Source of the DNA: Deltaproteobacteria bacterium
Lineage (GTDB): Bacteria > Desulfobacterota > Desulfomonilia > UBA1062
Length of the DNA stretch: 52,999 nucleotides
Assembly: GCA_015486075.1 (NCBI GenBank)
Contig: WFSG01000017.1
Location: forward strand, 1-52,999
Direction: 5' to 3'
Notes under the pieces: model-generated
What the model saw: only the letters and a program-made list of their open reading frames with translations
Databases searched by the model: none
What the model was told of the DNA's origin: nothing
Made by a program: the position numbers and the translations under genes
Shown: positions 38,023-47,596 of the stretch, one piece after another
Layout: every line of letters begins with the position of its first letter
Position numbering within the stretch: the stretch's first letter is position 1

Positions 38023-41000
38023 TTAGTTCTGCTTCCAGTAGTATTTGTTTATGTTCTGGTTGGTGCTCACCGTGGTTGAATACACACCACCCTCTGTACC
38101 GACAACAACATGGGCGCCTGTCTTTGTCACCACTAACACGGGTTGTGACGGTATTCCTGAACCGATTGTCTTTGACCTGTCTTCCTTTGTTATGTTGCCA
38201 TCACCATTAAAATCTATAGCTGCATTGCCTGTTGTGTAGTCCAATGCATAGAGCCTCGCTGTGCCACTACCATGCTGGAAGCAAAGATCAGTAGTTCCAG
38301 AGCTAGACTCAACGCTGGGTGTAAAGGTCGTGAAGTATACAACCTTGTCGAATATAACAGGGGAAGACACTACCTTCTCACCCTGGTTTTCAAGGTTGAT
38401 ATACCATCCCATTCCATTGTCAATCGTCTCCCTGACAGAGGCTTTTTCTTCTTCTGTCTTTGTTGGATCCTGCAGTACATCAGATGTCACGTCCACAAGA
38501 TCAGACGGTGTAATCGTATCTGTATCATCGTTCCAGGTAGAAGGCCACTTGTTTTTTATGGCATAGAACTGGTTGGTGACACTTGTCTTCATGGGATCTT
38601 CCCTGTCGCCAGTCCCTATGTATACATAGTCACCAAATGTTTCTTGGGTTACTCCCGGGGCATAAAAGAACTTTTTAAGCTTGTCAGTACCTGAATTACC
38701 TGCACTGAAAAGTCTCCTTGCTTCCCACGTACCATCTTCATCCCTGTCATTGAATACAAAAAGGTTTCCACCCAAAGACGGCGCATATATGGTATCATCA
38801 AAGCCATCTGCATTACTGTCAAAGGAGGTAAGGTCAACTATACTATATACCATCTTGTCATAGTTGCTGTGATTGAAGTTTACGGTATCACACCGTGCTC
38901 CTGTTGCTGCATCAACTGCGTAGACAGCCCTACCTTTTGTATCACCTGAACCCGGATCTGTACTATCCTCGTTTGTATCATATCCTCCTGAGAGAAGCAG
39001 GACATCCCTTGTGCTACCGCCTGACTCCTTTATGGTACAAAAACGTGGTGTTGACCATGATTCTCCGAGTGTTTCCGCACCTAGAATATTAGGAGAAACC
39101 TTCCATGCAAAATTAGGCGATGAATAATCTGTTACATCCAGTGTATAGTATCCATCCCCTCCCCTTCTGAGACCAAAAATCACATAGGTATGCCCTGACG
39201 TTGTATAGACGACCGGTGTTCCATCCACGTAGTAATCGTGTTCCGAGTCTGCCCTCAGGTATTTAAGCCTAGGTACAAGGTCCCAGGGCACAAAGCACCA
39301 TTCCTCGCTAACCGTATCATCGGTCAAGTCGTTATCGGTTCCCTTGTCATCGTCAACGAAGCAATGCAGAAATCCATCGTTTGCCCCAACAAATATAACG
39401 TTCCTATGGTTGGCGTCATCATACAGAATAGCAGGCCTTGAATGCAAGATGTCTCCCAGCACCCATGTCCTTGCATCGGTTCCACCAGAGGTTGGATCGT
39501 AGATACCTTCTGCCCTTATGAAGTCCACTAGGTCATCCCTTTCAGATGTGGTTGAAAGACCAAGGTCTGCCGGCGAGATATTATCCTTGTCAAACAAGGT
39601 AAGCGTTGTACCAGTATTGTAGGTGTAGAAAAGTCTGGATGACTGGGTCAATAGTTCCTCGCCTGCACCGCCCTTCTCCACTTCCATGCCTTCAAGCCCT
39701 GTAACCGAGACCCAGCAAGAATGTGCACCCTCCTTTATTGCACCTGTCGAATCCGTGGCAATGTTGCCGTCCCTGTCTAAGAGCTCACCATCCTCGTTTA
39801 GTCCGAATTTCTTGAGATTCCCTTTCCACAGTCCAGAGTTGTCAGGAGAGAATATACCCAGGTAAACACAGTTACCCGCATAGGTCTTGTTCATCCTGCT
39901 TACAGGAACCACAGGGGCCACGAACTCTGAATTTACCTTGAGTATGCTACCTATTATCTTCTGGAATATATCGGAAAGGCTCTGCACCCCCTCTCCACCG
40001 GTATCCTTTGTGGTATAGTAATGGCCCTGGCCATGAGAAGCATCCGCTGTTTCTTCAAGGAGGGTATTGTCCGCATCAAATCCTACAGTGTAGGTTATTA
40101 TGTTTTGCTTGGCAAAGTTTGAGTTATTGGGATCATCAAATGAAACTCCGCCAGAGTCGTACAGTGCACCTCCCAGGAGATCTTCATCGTGAAGGAATTT
40201 TGCCACGTCGTCAAGATAATCGCTACCGTCGTAAGGGTAAGACCCTGGGTCATTACCATCTTTGTCGTAATCACCAATGGACTTGCCATTTATGTAATCA
40301 GGGCGGGTAAGGATGTCACCCTGGTCCTTTGTTGACTCGCCGTCGGTCATTATAATTACGTAATTCTTCTGGCATCTCCACTCAATAGCAGGAGGAAAGT
40401 CAGTGGCATAATCAACACCGGGATTCGCCCATGATGGCTTCCTGGCAAAGTAGAGGCCAGCCTCTGCCAGTGTCTCGGCAAGGGGTGTCCACGTGCTTGG
40501 CGTTATGGCATTGATCGCATTGTGAAGCGTAGTTTTGTCAGAGCCAAGTGGTGCTACCAAGTGTCCGCCTTGATCCTCGTTAAACACCATAAGACCAAAA
40601 CGAACACCATCTGTTGTGTCAATTAGGTCGTTTATAGTATCCTTTGCTATGTCTATCTTTTTTCTCTTTGTTGCACCCACAGTAGTTATGTAGTTCAGGT
40701 AATTGCCTGTCCTTAGCATGTAAGACCACCAACCACCACATGCATGCGAACCCGAGGTATATATTTTACCCTGCCAGTGCCCATTTGTATTTAGAGAGTT
40801 CCTTGCATCGTCGCATGCTATCTCGTCTGATTGTACTATGCCATCGCTTCCGATGTATGTAAACTTGGACCACCATGATCCAAAGAATGAGTAATATACC
40901 CACGAAGGGTCATAAGACCCGGAATAAGTGGTGGATGGGTCATAATCCACTGGTATAACATTTACCTCTTCATCCATGCTCCCGGAATTATCAAATATAA

Positions 41001-41130
41001 TAAGTACATTCGGTGGTACGTTGATTACACCACCTCCAAAAATTTCGGCGTCATCACCAAAAGCGTATGTTTGGAAGAATAAAAGGGTAAGAAAGACACA
41101 GGGTATTATAAGTTTTATTCTTTTACTCAT
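38023..41130 (-). CDS. pilY1: Type IV pilus tip-associated protein PilY1
   Basis: A 1,035-residue secreted protein that sits at the type IV pilus tip with minor pilins and influences pilus extension, adhesion and surface sensing. A signal peptide (1-25) is followed by a von Willebrand A domain with the metal site DNSGSM (residues 47-52) and ITYTVGFDAD. The C-terminal half (about 480-1000) is the PilY1/PilC beta-propeller, with propeller-like repeats and EF-hand-type loops DSNADGFDD and DFNGDGNITKED that would bind calcium. The ATG at 41130 has a strong GGAGG site and follows pilX by 19 bases. Part of fimT-pilW-pilV-pilX-pilY1. Confidence 0.93.
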   Translation of the reverse strand: MSKRIKLIIPCVFLTLLFFQTYAFGDDAEIFGGGVINVPPNVLIIFDNSGSMDEEVNVIPVDYDPSTTYSGSYDPSWVYYSFFGSWWSKFTYIGSDGIVQSDEIACDDARNSLNTNGHWQGKIYTSGSHACGGWWSYMLRTGNYLNYITTVGATKRKKIDIAKDTINDLIDTTDGVRFGLMVFNEDQGGHLVAPLGSDKTTLHNAINAITPSTWTPLAETLAEAGLYFARKPSWANPGVDYATDFPPAIEWRCQKNYVIIMTDGESTKDQGDILTRPDYINGKSIGDYDKDGNDPGSYPYDGSDYLDDVAKFLHDEDLLGGALYDSGGVSFDDPNNSNFAKQNIITYTVGFDADNTLLEETADASHGQGHYYTTKDTGGEGVQSLSDIFQKIIGSILKVNSEFVAPVVPVSRMNKTYAGNCVYLGIFSPDNSGLWKGNLKKFGLNEDGELLDRDGNIATDSTGAIKEGAHSCWVSVTGLEGMEVEKGGAGEELLTQSSRLFYTYNTGTTLTLFDKDNISPADLGLSTTSERDDLVDFIRAEGIYDPTSGGTDARTWVLGDILHSRPAILYDDANHRNVIFVGANDGFLHCFVDDDKGTDNDLTDDTVSEEWCFVPWDLVPRLKYLRADSEHDYYVDGTPVVYTTSGHTYVIFGLRRGGDGYYTLDVTDYSSPNFAWKVSPNILGAETLGESWSTPRFCTIKESGGSTRDVLLLSGGYDTNEDSTDPGSGDTKGRAVYAVDAATGARCDTVNFNHSNYDKMVYSIVDLTSFDSNADGFDDTIYAPSLGGNLFVFNDRDEDGTWEARRLFSAGNSGTDKLKKFFYAPGVTQETFGDYVYIGTGDREDPMKTSVTNQFYAIKNKWPSTWNDDTDTITPSDLVDVTSDVLQDPTKTEEEKASVRETIDNGMGWYINLENQGEKVVSSPVIFDKVVYFTTFTPSVESSSGTTDLCFQHGSGTARLYALDYTTGNAAIDFNGDGNITKEDRSKTIGSGIPSQPVLVVTKTGAHVVVGTEGGVYSTTVSTNQNINKYYWKQN

Positions 41131-41149
41131 GGCCTGCCTCCTAGGGAGT

Positions 41150-41578
41150 TTAATTTTTGGGAAATGCCTTCCATACGCCGACCTCTATTGTCTGCCCGCT
41201 GTCGGTGGAATCTATCCTGTAATAATTTGCGCTGAAGTTATTCACGCTAAAGCCAGAACCTATTGGAGGGTTGGTTATTTTGGTAAGCATAATGGTTATA
41301 TGGGTGTTTTTCAGCATGGAGGGTAGACTCGAAGAAGAATACGTATAGGTATTGTTCAGCGTAACACCTATGGTAGTCATGGCAGACACTGCATTTGCAA
41401 TGGCATAATCAACCCCACTCTCCGCTGTATAAAAGTCCTGCTTATACACCCTCTCGTTACCAATTATCCTTGTCTCTATGGTTGAGGAACTCATCACTGT
41501 GATGCCAATAATAATGGCTGAGACCAAAACTAGAAGTACAATCACCAGTATCATGCCATCATCTTTTTTGATTATCAT
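41150..41578 (-). CDS. pilX: Minor pilin PilX-like
   Basis: A 142-residue membrane-anchored minor pilin. The N-terminus MIIKKDDGMILVIVLLVLVSAIIIGI follows the PilX pattern of a short charged leader, glycine and a long hydrophobic helix (cut here: DGMILVIVLLVLV), then IETRIIGNERVYKQDFYTAESG, the conserved AAExG-like region of the family. The remainder is a small globular head. Starts with ATG at 41578 behind GGAG. It lies between pilV and pilY1, the usual order. Confidence 0.85.
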   Translation of the reverse strand: MIIKKDDGMILVIVLLVLVSAIIIGITVMSSSTIETRIIGNERVYKQDFYTAESGVDYAIANAVSAMTTIGVTLNNTYTYSSSSLPSMLKNTHITIMLTKITNPPIGSGFSVNNFSANYYRIDSTDSGQTIEVGVWKAFPKN

Positions 41579-41590
41579 GACCTGACTCCC

Positions 41591-41986
41591 CTACTTAATA
41601 AACGATATGGTAACACTGTGGGTATTACCTTTTTCCTGCCACGTACTCGTAACATCTATCTTGAGCACACCTGTTGAAAGCTGGGTGACTAGCCATGATA
41701 CGTTGTAAGTTCTGCCGAGATTTGATGTAATGGGGGAAGTACTATGCATACCAAGACCTAGGCTGGTGCTTGAAGAGGAAAGCGACTTAAGAAACTCTAC
41801 CTCGTCCTGTGCCAGGTTTACACCATCTGTCATATCCATACTGAAACTAGAGCCCTTCATGGCCTCAGACTGCATCTTGGCAACGCCCACTATTCCAAGT
41901 ACCAGTATTAGAAGTGCTATTCCCACCTCAATGAGAGTAAATCCTTTCTCTGCATCGCCCAATCTTGAGACCGTTTGTTTTCTCAT
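41591..41986 (-). CDS. pilV: Minor pilin PilV-like
   Basis: A 131-residue type IV minor pilin. The prepilin cleavage site is GFTLIEVGIALLIL, preceded by a 14-residue leader MRKQTVSRLGDAEK, after which the hydrophobic helix begins. The frame can be read 30 residues further upstream into pilW, but the ATG at 41986 has a GGTGGTG site and gives a normal leader. The PilV/shufflon-like family is suggested by VGVAKMQSEAM. Begins 16 bases after the pilW stop. Confidence 0.83.
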   Translation of the reverse strand: MRKQTVSRLGDAEKGFTLIEVGIALLILVLGIVGVAKMQSEAMKGSSFSMDMTDGVNLAQDEVEFLKSLSSSSTSLGLGMHSTSPITSNLGRTYNVSWLVTQLSTGVLKIDVTSTWQEKGNTHSVTISFIK

Positions 41987-42002
41987 TGTATCACCACCCT
42001 GT

Positions 42003-42650
42003 TCAGTTTCTCCTGTAGATCCTTCTTGTAAGTGTCCTTGTGATGTACTTGCCGGTGTCAGGGTCTGGCTGGTCACTTCTTGTCACTATTGTCACGACAA
42101 CGGACTTAACATTTCCTGATGAGGGTGACACCGAGTTGTTATTGTCATCAAGGTATGTGAAACCAAGTGTTGTAACATTTGTGGCTATTATCTGCGAATT
42201 TCTCAAGAGGTCTGTGCCATTCATCGAATATGTTACCTGCTCATCTGCATCTGCTGTATCCCCATCCCCATTGAGATCCATGGAGACGAATATGCTGGAA
42301 GATGAACTTCCCGAAGGTATTATACCTGCCGTGGATGACATGGCTGGATCACAACCAGCCATACGTATATCTTTCTCCATCATGTCCATTGCTGCCCTTA
42401 GGTCCTGTTGCATGGTAATTACTTTGTATTCCATGTGGGAGCTCTTGTACTGTGTCTGATAAGCCATGTACACAGCCGCCATGACCAGCATTGATAAAAC
42501 CAGGGCTATCATAAGCTCTACTAGGGTTACACCTGATTTATCAGCTACGCATGTGTATAGTCTGTACTTATTAGAAGAACGTCCATCATGGGCATTAGCC
42601 TGCGACAAGTAGCATAATCCAGCCTCTTTTCTTCTATTGGTCAATATCAT
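42003..42650 (-). CDS. pilW: Minor pilin PilW-like
   Basis: A 215-residue minor pilin with prepilin signature SGVTLVELMIALVLS, glutamate at +5, and the PilW-like continuation QQDLRAAMDMMEKDIRMAGCDP. The ATG at 42650 overlaps the upstream gene stop as ATGA. The leader before the cleavage glycine is about 40 residues, longer than the usual 6-30, and no other Met codon lies between; a TTG at codon 15 could shorten it. A long leader is unusual but not unknown. Confidence 0.83.
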   Translation of the reverse strand: MILTNRRKEAGLCYLSQANAHDGRSSNKYRLYTCVADKSGVTLVELMIALVLSMLVMAAVYMAYQTQYKSSHMEYKVITMQQDLRAAMDMMEKDIRMAGCDPAMSSTAGIIPSGSSSSSIFVSMDLNGDGDTADADEQVTYSMNGTDLLRNSQIIATNVTTLGFTYLDDNNNSVSPSSGNVKSVVVTIVTRSDQPDPDTGKYITRTLTRRIYRRN

Positions 42651-43075
42651 TGTATGCTAACACTCCCACCTGGTGATATATAGATTGTCTTGGTATCACC
42701 TGTATCAGTACTGGTTATTACAATATTACCAGGTCTTGTACTTATTCCTCTGCTGTCAAAGCCTGTTGTACTCATGCCACTTGCGGTCGAGCATACAGAG
42801 GAGATTACCACGCCATCTGGCATGTTCTGAGTTGGTATGAGGGTCCCAGAACTGTAAGTATTATTATCCAGGTTAAAAGATATTGTAATAGTGGTGTTTT
42901 CTTTGACTGCCTCTCCTCTCACCTGCTGAAGATGATAGAACACAGTCCTTGATGCAGACTTAAGACGTTGCTTAGATACCCAGGCGCCCATGTCAGGTGC
43001 TGCCAATGCAGCACCAATGGCGATTATTACAATCACGATTATGAGCTCCAAGAGGGTAAAACCTTTGTCTTCCAA
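42647..43075 (-). CDS. fimT: GspH/FimT-family pseudopilin
   Basis: A 142-residue type IV pilus pseudopilin. The very short leader MEDK precedes GFTLLELIIVIVIIAIGAALA, the hydrophobic segment with +5 glutamate, followed by a GspH/FimT head domain (SKQRLKSASRTVFYHLQQVRGEAVKEN). The start is a TTG at 43075, supported by a GGAGG site five bases upstream. First gene of the minor-pilin cluster, 42 bases after comEC; probably co-expressed. Confidence 0.85.
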   Translation of the reverse strand: MEDKGFTLLELIIVIVIIAIGAALAAPDMGAWVSKQRLKSASRTVFYHLQQVRGEAVKENTTITISFNLDNNTYSSGTLIPTQNMPDGVVISSVCSTASGMSTTGFDSRGISTRPGNIVITSTDTGDTKTIYISPGGSVSIQ

Positions 43076-43117
43076 GTACGCCTCCAGATATACCTGTATC
43101 CCTTTTTCGGATATATT

Positions 43118-45415
43118 CTAATTATCGGCTGTTTTGCGTACTGACTTAACTGACAAGGCCTTCTTGAAATCTATAATCACTTCACCTGCACTATCTGTCC
43201 TTAGGATAGTCACAGACTTCATTGTAAGTCTCTTAAGTGCAGAGTCTGCCACATGGCCTTTACCACGGGCAGGGTACGTGACCACAGCTACCTCTGGTCT
43301 TACCCTCTCAAGAAACACGGATAGGCAGGACCTCTCTGAACCAAAATGGGATACCTTTAGCACCCTGGCAGATATATTCTTTCTTAGATGAGCTATGGAC
43401 AGCTCTGTATCCCCATCCCCATCAGACATAAAAAGGCCTTTCATTTTATCATCACCTACCCTAACCACTATAGAATTCAATCCGTGTACCAGAGAGTACC
43501 GCGAATTTTTACAACTACGTGGGTTAAGAACATCTATTTTCATATCACCCGTACACAGGCTAGTACCTAGGCTTACACATTGTACAGGTATTGATTTCAT
43601 GTCCGCTATCTTAGTTACTTCCCTGATGACGGGACTGAAGCTACTTGACTTACTTATCCAGACACGCCTGACAGGAAACCTTTTAAGTATGAACAATGCC
43701 CCTCCTGCATGGTATGGGCTGGAACTTGTTATAACAAACAGGTCAAGCACCCTGATTCTCCTGTACAAGAGATGAGGGTAAACTATGTAACGGCCTGTAT
43801 CAGGGCCCATGTAAGAACCACCGGCATCGATTAGAATGGCATGACCTTTCTTTGTGACGAGTTCACTCTCGCCGTGACCCACGTCCAGAAAATCGAATCT
43901 AAGACCTTCAGAATAAGCGATCATATCATGCACCAATGGTAGGCATATCACCAGCATAATACATGCACATAGGAGTATACGCCTGAGAGATGATTTTCCT
44001 GCAAAGAATGCTATGAACAGGCCTAGGTAGCATGTGTAGACCCAGCCCAGCCAAGGCCTTACCACTGGTAAAAGCAGTCCGAACTTGTCTGATGCCCTGA
44101 GTACAAGCCCTATTCCGTACATGGAGGCCTGAAATAAGTGACAGGCAACCTGGTTTGAGAGAGGTAACACAACCATACCTAGTATGCCTGTTGGCATGAT
44201 GAAAACACCGAACAAGGGTACGAACAAAAGATTGGCAAGAAAACCCACCGGCGAGACAGCACCAAACACATAGACCACGATTGGTAGCGTGAACACGGTT
44301 GCACCTGCGGTAACACCCATGAGCGGCAAGAAGTAACCCTTCTTCAGAGGTAACCTTTTTAGTACCCCGATTATACCCAGTACCGATGCAAAGGATAGGA
44401 TCAAGCTAACGCTGAATATGCTGGATGGCCAGATGGCTAGTATAATAATGCCTGCAAGCGAAAGTGCATTCATAAGGTGTGCCTTGTTGTTCAAGATAAT
44501 AGAACACACAAGCATGGTCGCCATAATGGAAGCCCTTATCGTGGGTAGTGATGTCTCAACAAACGAGGCATACGCTATGGCCACAAGGACTCCTGCTATT
44601 TTTGCAACAAGTGGAGTGTCTGCCCTTTTTGCTATAAAGTGTATGGCCCTAATGATGTTAAAGGCAATTATGCCCCCGAAGAACATTATTAGTCCCAGGT
44701 GAAGCCCTGAGATCGCAAGAAGATGGGAAATACCTAGCCTTGCAAAGCTGTCTTTTATTGAATCTGTGATACCTGATCTCTGCCCGAGCAAGACTGCCTT
44801 CAGCACCTCTGCCTCTGGCCTGCACATGCCCGAGAGTAAAGTTGACAATCTTTGCCCAAGGCCTTTTCTCGGCGGGGCACGGGCTATGTGGATGTCATTG
44901 AAGTCCCTTACAAAACCAGTGACAGTAATGCCCTTTGACTCGAGGTACTTTGTGTAGTCGAAACCCCCTTCGTTATATGTAGTACTATGTTTGCCTAAGA
45001 ATGCCATTGTTCTGATACGTGAGCCTGAAATTATTGCCCGGACGTGATTGAAAACACTTATCCGTGCAATACCTCTTGTCTTTCTACCATCAATCCAGAT
45101 TTCATCAAGTTTCAGGCGATAATTGCCATTCACAAAGGCACTGGATATAACCCTTGCATCTAAAAGATGCTTCCCCTTGATGCACGCCTCTCTGGGCTGC
45201 ACATGTATAGCGAGGAGCCCTATTATAAAACCCAATATAACGTGTAATAGAAAGGGCCTTGATATAGACATGAAGAGTAATGCCGTGGAGAAAAGTGCAG
45301 GTGCATATGCCTTTTTATAGAAAAGTATAGAGATGGTCATGGAGAGAAAGACTATTACAAGGGGCGCCTTATGTCCTATATCACGAAACATATTATAACA
45401 GTAAAAAAACCTCAA
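43118..45415 (-). CDS. comEC: ComEC/Rec2 DNA-uptake channel protein
   Basis: A 765-residue membrane protein that carries single-stranded DNA across the inner membrane in transformation. N-terminal helices and DUF4131-like region are followed by the competence domain (GLGQRLSTLLSGMCRPEAEVLKAVLLGQRSG; helices about 230-480) and a C-terminal metallo-beta-lactamase domain (LRFDFLDVGHGESEL, LIDAGG). The latter has a degraded metal motif: THxHxDH-type is ITSSSPYHAGG here, and the usual HHGS is SHFGS. The start is a TTG at 45415; an ATG eight codons on is possible. It lies directly before the pilin genes, matching its role in pilus-mediated DNA uptake. Confidence 0.9.
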   Translation of the reverse strand: MRFFYCYNMFRDIGHKAPLVIVFLSMTISILFYKKAYAPALFSTALLFMSISRPFLLHVILGFIIGLLAIHVQPREACIKGKHLLDARVISSAFVNGNYRLKLDEIWIDGRKTRGIARISVFNHVRAIISGSRIRTMAFLGKHSTTYNEGGFDYTKYLESKGITVTGFVRDFNDIHIARAPPRKGLGQRLSTLLSGMCRPEAEVLKAVLLGQRSGITDSIKDSFARLGISHLLAISGLHLGLIMFFGGIIAFNIIRAIHFIAKRADTPLVAKIAGVLVAIAYASFVETSLPTIRASIMATMLVCSIILNNKAHLMNALSLAGIIILAIWPSSIFSVSLILSFASVLGIIGVLKRLPLKKGYFLPLMGVTAGATVFTLPIVVYVFGAVSPVGFLANLLFVPLFGVFIMPTGILGMVVLPLSNQVACHLFQASMYGIGLVLRASDKFGLLLPVVRPWLGWVYTCYLGLFIAFFAGKSSLRRILLCACIMLVICLPLVHDMIAYSEGLRFDFLDVGHGESELVTKKGHAILIDAGGSYMGPDTGRYIVYPHLLYRRIRVLDLFVITSSSPYHAGGALFILKRFPVRRVWISKSSSFSPVIREVTKIADMKSIPVQCVSLGTSLCTGDMKIDVLNPRSCKNSRYSLVHGLNSIVVRVGDDKMKGLFMSDGDGDTELSIAHLRKNISARVLKVSHFGSERSCLSVFLERVRPEVAVVTYPARGKGHVADSALKRLTMKSVTILRTDSAGEVIIDFKKALSVKSVRKTADN

Positions 45416-45472
45416 GGTACCCGAGATACAAGGTGTAGGTCACAAAGGTGCGTCTCCAGGCCTGGTTACAAC

Positions 45473-46381
45473 CTAAGACCTAAGCTTCCCCACTATGTCG
45501 TTTATTGACTCTATATGGTGCAAGGCCATATAGGCCCTCAGTCCCTCTATAATTTCCTTGAAACACAGTGGGTCCCTCAAGGACATGCTACCTACCTGTA
45601 CAGCAGATGCTCCTGCCAGCAGAAACTGTATGACATCCCTATAGGATGAAATTCCACCTGATGCTATGATAGGTATGTCTACCTTTGTATGTATGTCCCA
45701 CACAAAACGTAAGGCTATGGGTTTGATTGCAGGACCTGATAAACCGCCCACATAGTTTGCTAGGGTTGGTTTCCATGTCTCCTCGTCGATTGCCATTGCC
45801 GGAAAAGTGTTGGCACATGTTAGTGCATCTGCACCTGCTTTCTGGGCAGCAAGCGCAAGCTCAACTATGTCACCCCCGATAGGGGGAAGTTTTACTATGA
45901 TGGGTTTTGTTGTCTTATCCTTCACCATTCTTACGAGGTCTGAAAGTACTTTCTTGTCCCTTCCAAACTCTAGACCGCCTGACTTCACGTTAGGGCAAGA
46001 CACATTCATCTCCAATGCATTAATACCATCTACAGTCAATCTCGATGCGCATTCTATGTATTCTTCAAAGCTCTCACCGAAGAAATTTGCTATTATCGGG
46101 ACCTTGAATCCCTTTAGAAAAGGCAACTCCCTCTTCAGGAATGCATCAACACCTATATTTTCAAGACCAATAGAATTTATGAGTCCACACGGTGCTTCGA
46201 CAATTCTTGGAGCAGGGTTGCCTTGCCTAGGTCCTAGAGAAAGTGCCTTTGGGATGAGGGCACCCATTATCGAGAGATCAAATATCTCGGAGAACTCCCT
46301 TCCATAGGCAAAGGTACCTGATGCGTTCATAACCGGGTTATTGAGCATCAGACCATCAGCAATGTTCAACGATAGATCCAA
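45473..46381 (-). CDS. pyrD: Dihydroorotate dehydrogenase, class 1B catalytic subunit
   Basis: Oxidises dihydroorotate to orotate in pyrimidine synthesis. The 302 residues show NPVMNASGTFAYGREF, MNVSCPNVKSGG with the catalytic cysteine typical of class 1 enzymes, and the FMN-binding IASGGISSYRDVIQFLLAGASAVQVGS. Adjacent pyrK marks the NAD-dependent type B heterotetramer, common in anaerobes. The start is TTG at 46381, supported by GGAG seven bases upstream; it begins two bases after pyrK. Last gene of the long thi-rapZ-PTS-rimI-pyr run, 57 bases before comEC. Confidence 0.96.
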   Translation of the reverse strand: MDLSLNIADGLMLNNPVMNASGTFAYGREFSEIFDLSIMGALIPKALSLGPRQGNPAPRIVEAPCGLINSIGLENIGVDAFLKRELPFLKGFKVPIIANFFGESFEEYIECASRLTVDGINALEMNVSCPNVKSGGLEFGRDKKVLSDLVRMVKDKTTKPIIVKLPPIGGDIVELALAAQKAGADALTCANTFPAMAIDEETWKPTLANYVGGLSGPAIKPIALRFVWDIHTKVDIPIIASGGISSYRDVIQFLLAGASAVQVGSMSLRDPLCFKEIIEGLRAYMALHHIESINDIVGKLRS

Positions 46382-46382
46382 G

Positions 46383-47144
46383 CTATGTTCTCCAGATTAT
46401 CTTGGAAGCATCGAAGCACGGTCCATCCTTACACACAAGTCTGTTTCCATCCAGCGTGTTTACTGTACAGCCGTGGCACACACCGAAACCGCATCCCATG
46501 CGTTCTTCCATGGAAACCTCGCACATAACGCCGTTTTCAATGGATACCTTTGAGACGCGTTTCAGCATGGGAGTAGGACCGCACGCATAAACCATGCACC
46601 CTGGGCCAAAACCTTCAACAAGTTTCTCGAACCGTGGGATCACAGTACCCTTTTCACCTATTGATCCATCTTCTGTGGCAAGCGCTATCTCTATCCCATC
46701 TATATCCTTAATCCTGTCAAGCATTGGAATTTCCCTAAAGGTCTTTGCCCCAAGTATAAGGTGGCCCCTCTTGAGCACACGTGCCAGTGCAAGTACGGGT
46801 GGAAGACCTATTCCACCAGCCACGTATATAATCTCCTCGTTGTCACGTGGCATGCTGAACCCTTTGCCCAATGGACCCAGTACCTTGAGGTTTTCACCCT
46901 TGCCCATTCTTGAGAGCATATTTGTTGCCCTGCCCCTGATTCTGTAGAGTATCTCAAGCCGATTATCACCCAGATCCAGTATACTGAAAGGTCTCCTCAA
47001 GAATGGATCTAGGGCCTCTGTCAATCTTAACATTACAAACTGGCCCGGCCACCAGTCAATCTTTTTTTTGTATTCAAGCACAAGCATAAAGGTGTTTACA
47101 GCAACTGGTCTGTTTTCCAGGATATGGCAATTGGTATCAATCAT
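46383..47144 (-). CDS. pyrK: Dihydroorotate dehydrogenase electron transfer subunit
   Basis: FAD/[2Fe-2S] subunit passing electrons from PyrD to NAD. The 253 residues have a ferredoxin-reductase-like domain (WPGQFVMLRL, FLRRPFSI, VAGGIGLPP) and four iron-sulfur cysteines near the end: MGCGFGVCHGCTV and CKDGPCFDA. Its ATG at 47144 overlaps the rimI stop as ATGA, and pyrD follows by one base, giving tight coupling. Confidence 0.95.
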   Translation of the reverse strand: MIDTNCHILENRPVAVNTFMLVLEYKKKIDWWPGQFVMLRLTEALDPFLRRPFSILDLGDNRLEILYRIRGRATNMLSRMGKGENLKVLGPLGKGFSMPRDNEEIIYVAGGIGLPPVLALARVLKRGHLILGAKTFREIPMLDRIKDIDGIEIALATEDGSIGEKGTVIPRFEKLVEGFGPGCMVYACGPTPMLKRVSKVSIENGVMCEVSMEERMGCGFGVCHGCTVNTLDGNRLVCKDGPCFDASKIIWRT

Positions 47145-47596
47145 TTACCTTTACTCGTCCTCATGATCATGACTGATGCGTCTTCACCAGTATCCTCATA
47201 ATAACCCTTCCAAGTACAGACGTATTCGAAACCCATTGAGGTGTAGAGCGACTTGGCAGCTATATTGTTCACCCTTACCTCTAGCAATACAATACTCTTA
47301 GCCGTTGACCTTGCATATGCCGCCATTTCTTCGACAAGCCTCCTCGCAATCCCTTTGTGTCTGAAGCGTGGATGCACAGCGAGGTTCAGTATATGCAAGA
47401 CATCCTTCATACCCCTTGACAGACAATAGCCCACCACACTATCCTTGGTTCTTGCTGCAAGTGATTTGCTTCCATAACCGGTATAAACGGCAAGAAATGT
47501 GTCTATGTCCCAGGGCTCAGGGAACGATAGTTTTTCTATTTCCATCATATCGGAGAAATCAGACAGCCGCACATCTGATATGATCACCAGATCCAT
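47141..47596 (-). CDS. rimI: Ribosomal-protein-alanine N-acetyltransferase RimI-like
   Basis: A 151-residue GNAT acetyltransferase. The acetyl-CoA motif is LAVHPRFRHKGIARRLVEEM, followed by VNNIAAKSLYTSMGFEYV and YYEDTGEDASVMIM, which fit RimI more than other GNATs. RimI N-acetylates ribosomal protein S18 in some bacteria. The start is placed at ATG 47596, within the last 13 bases of the PTS IIC gene; a longer reading to 47713 would overlap IIC by 130 bases and lacks a ribosome site. ATGA coupled to pyrK. Confidence 0.88.
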   Translation of the reverse strand: MDLVIISDVRLSDFSDMMEIEKLSFPEPWDIDTFLAVYTGYGSKSLAARTKDSVVGYCLSRGMKDVLHILNLAVHPRFRHKGIARRLVEEMAAYARSTAKSIVLLEVRVNNIAAKSLYTSMGFEYVCTWKGYYEDTGEDASVMIMRTSKGK

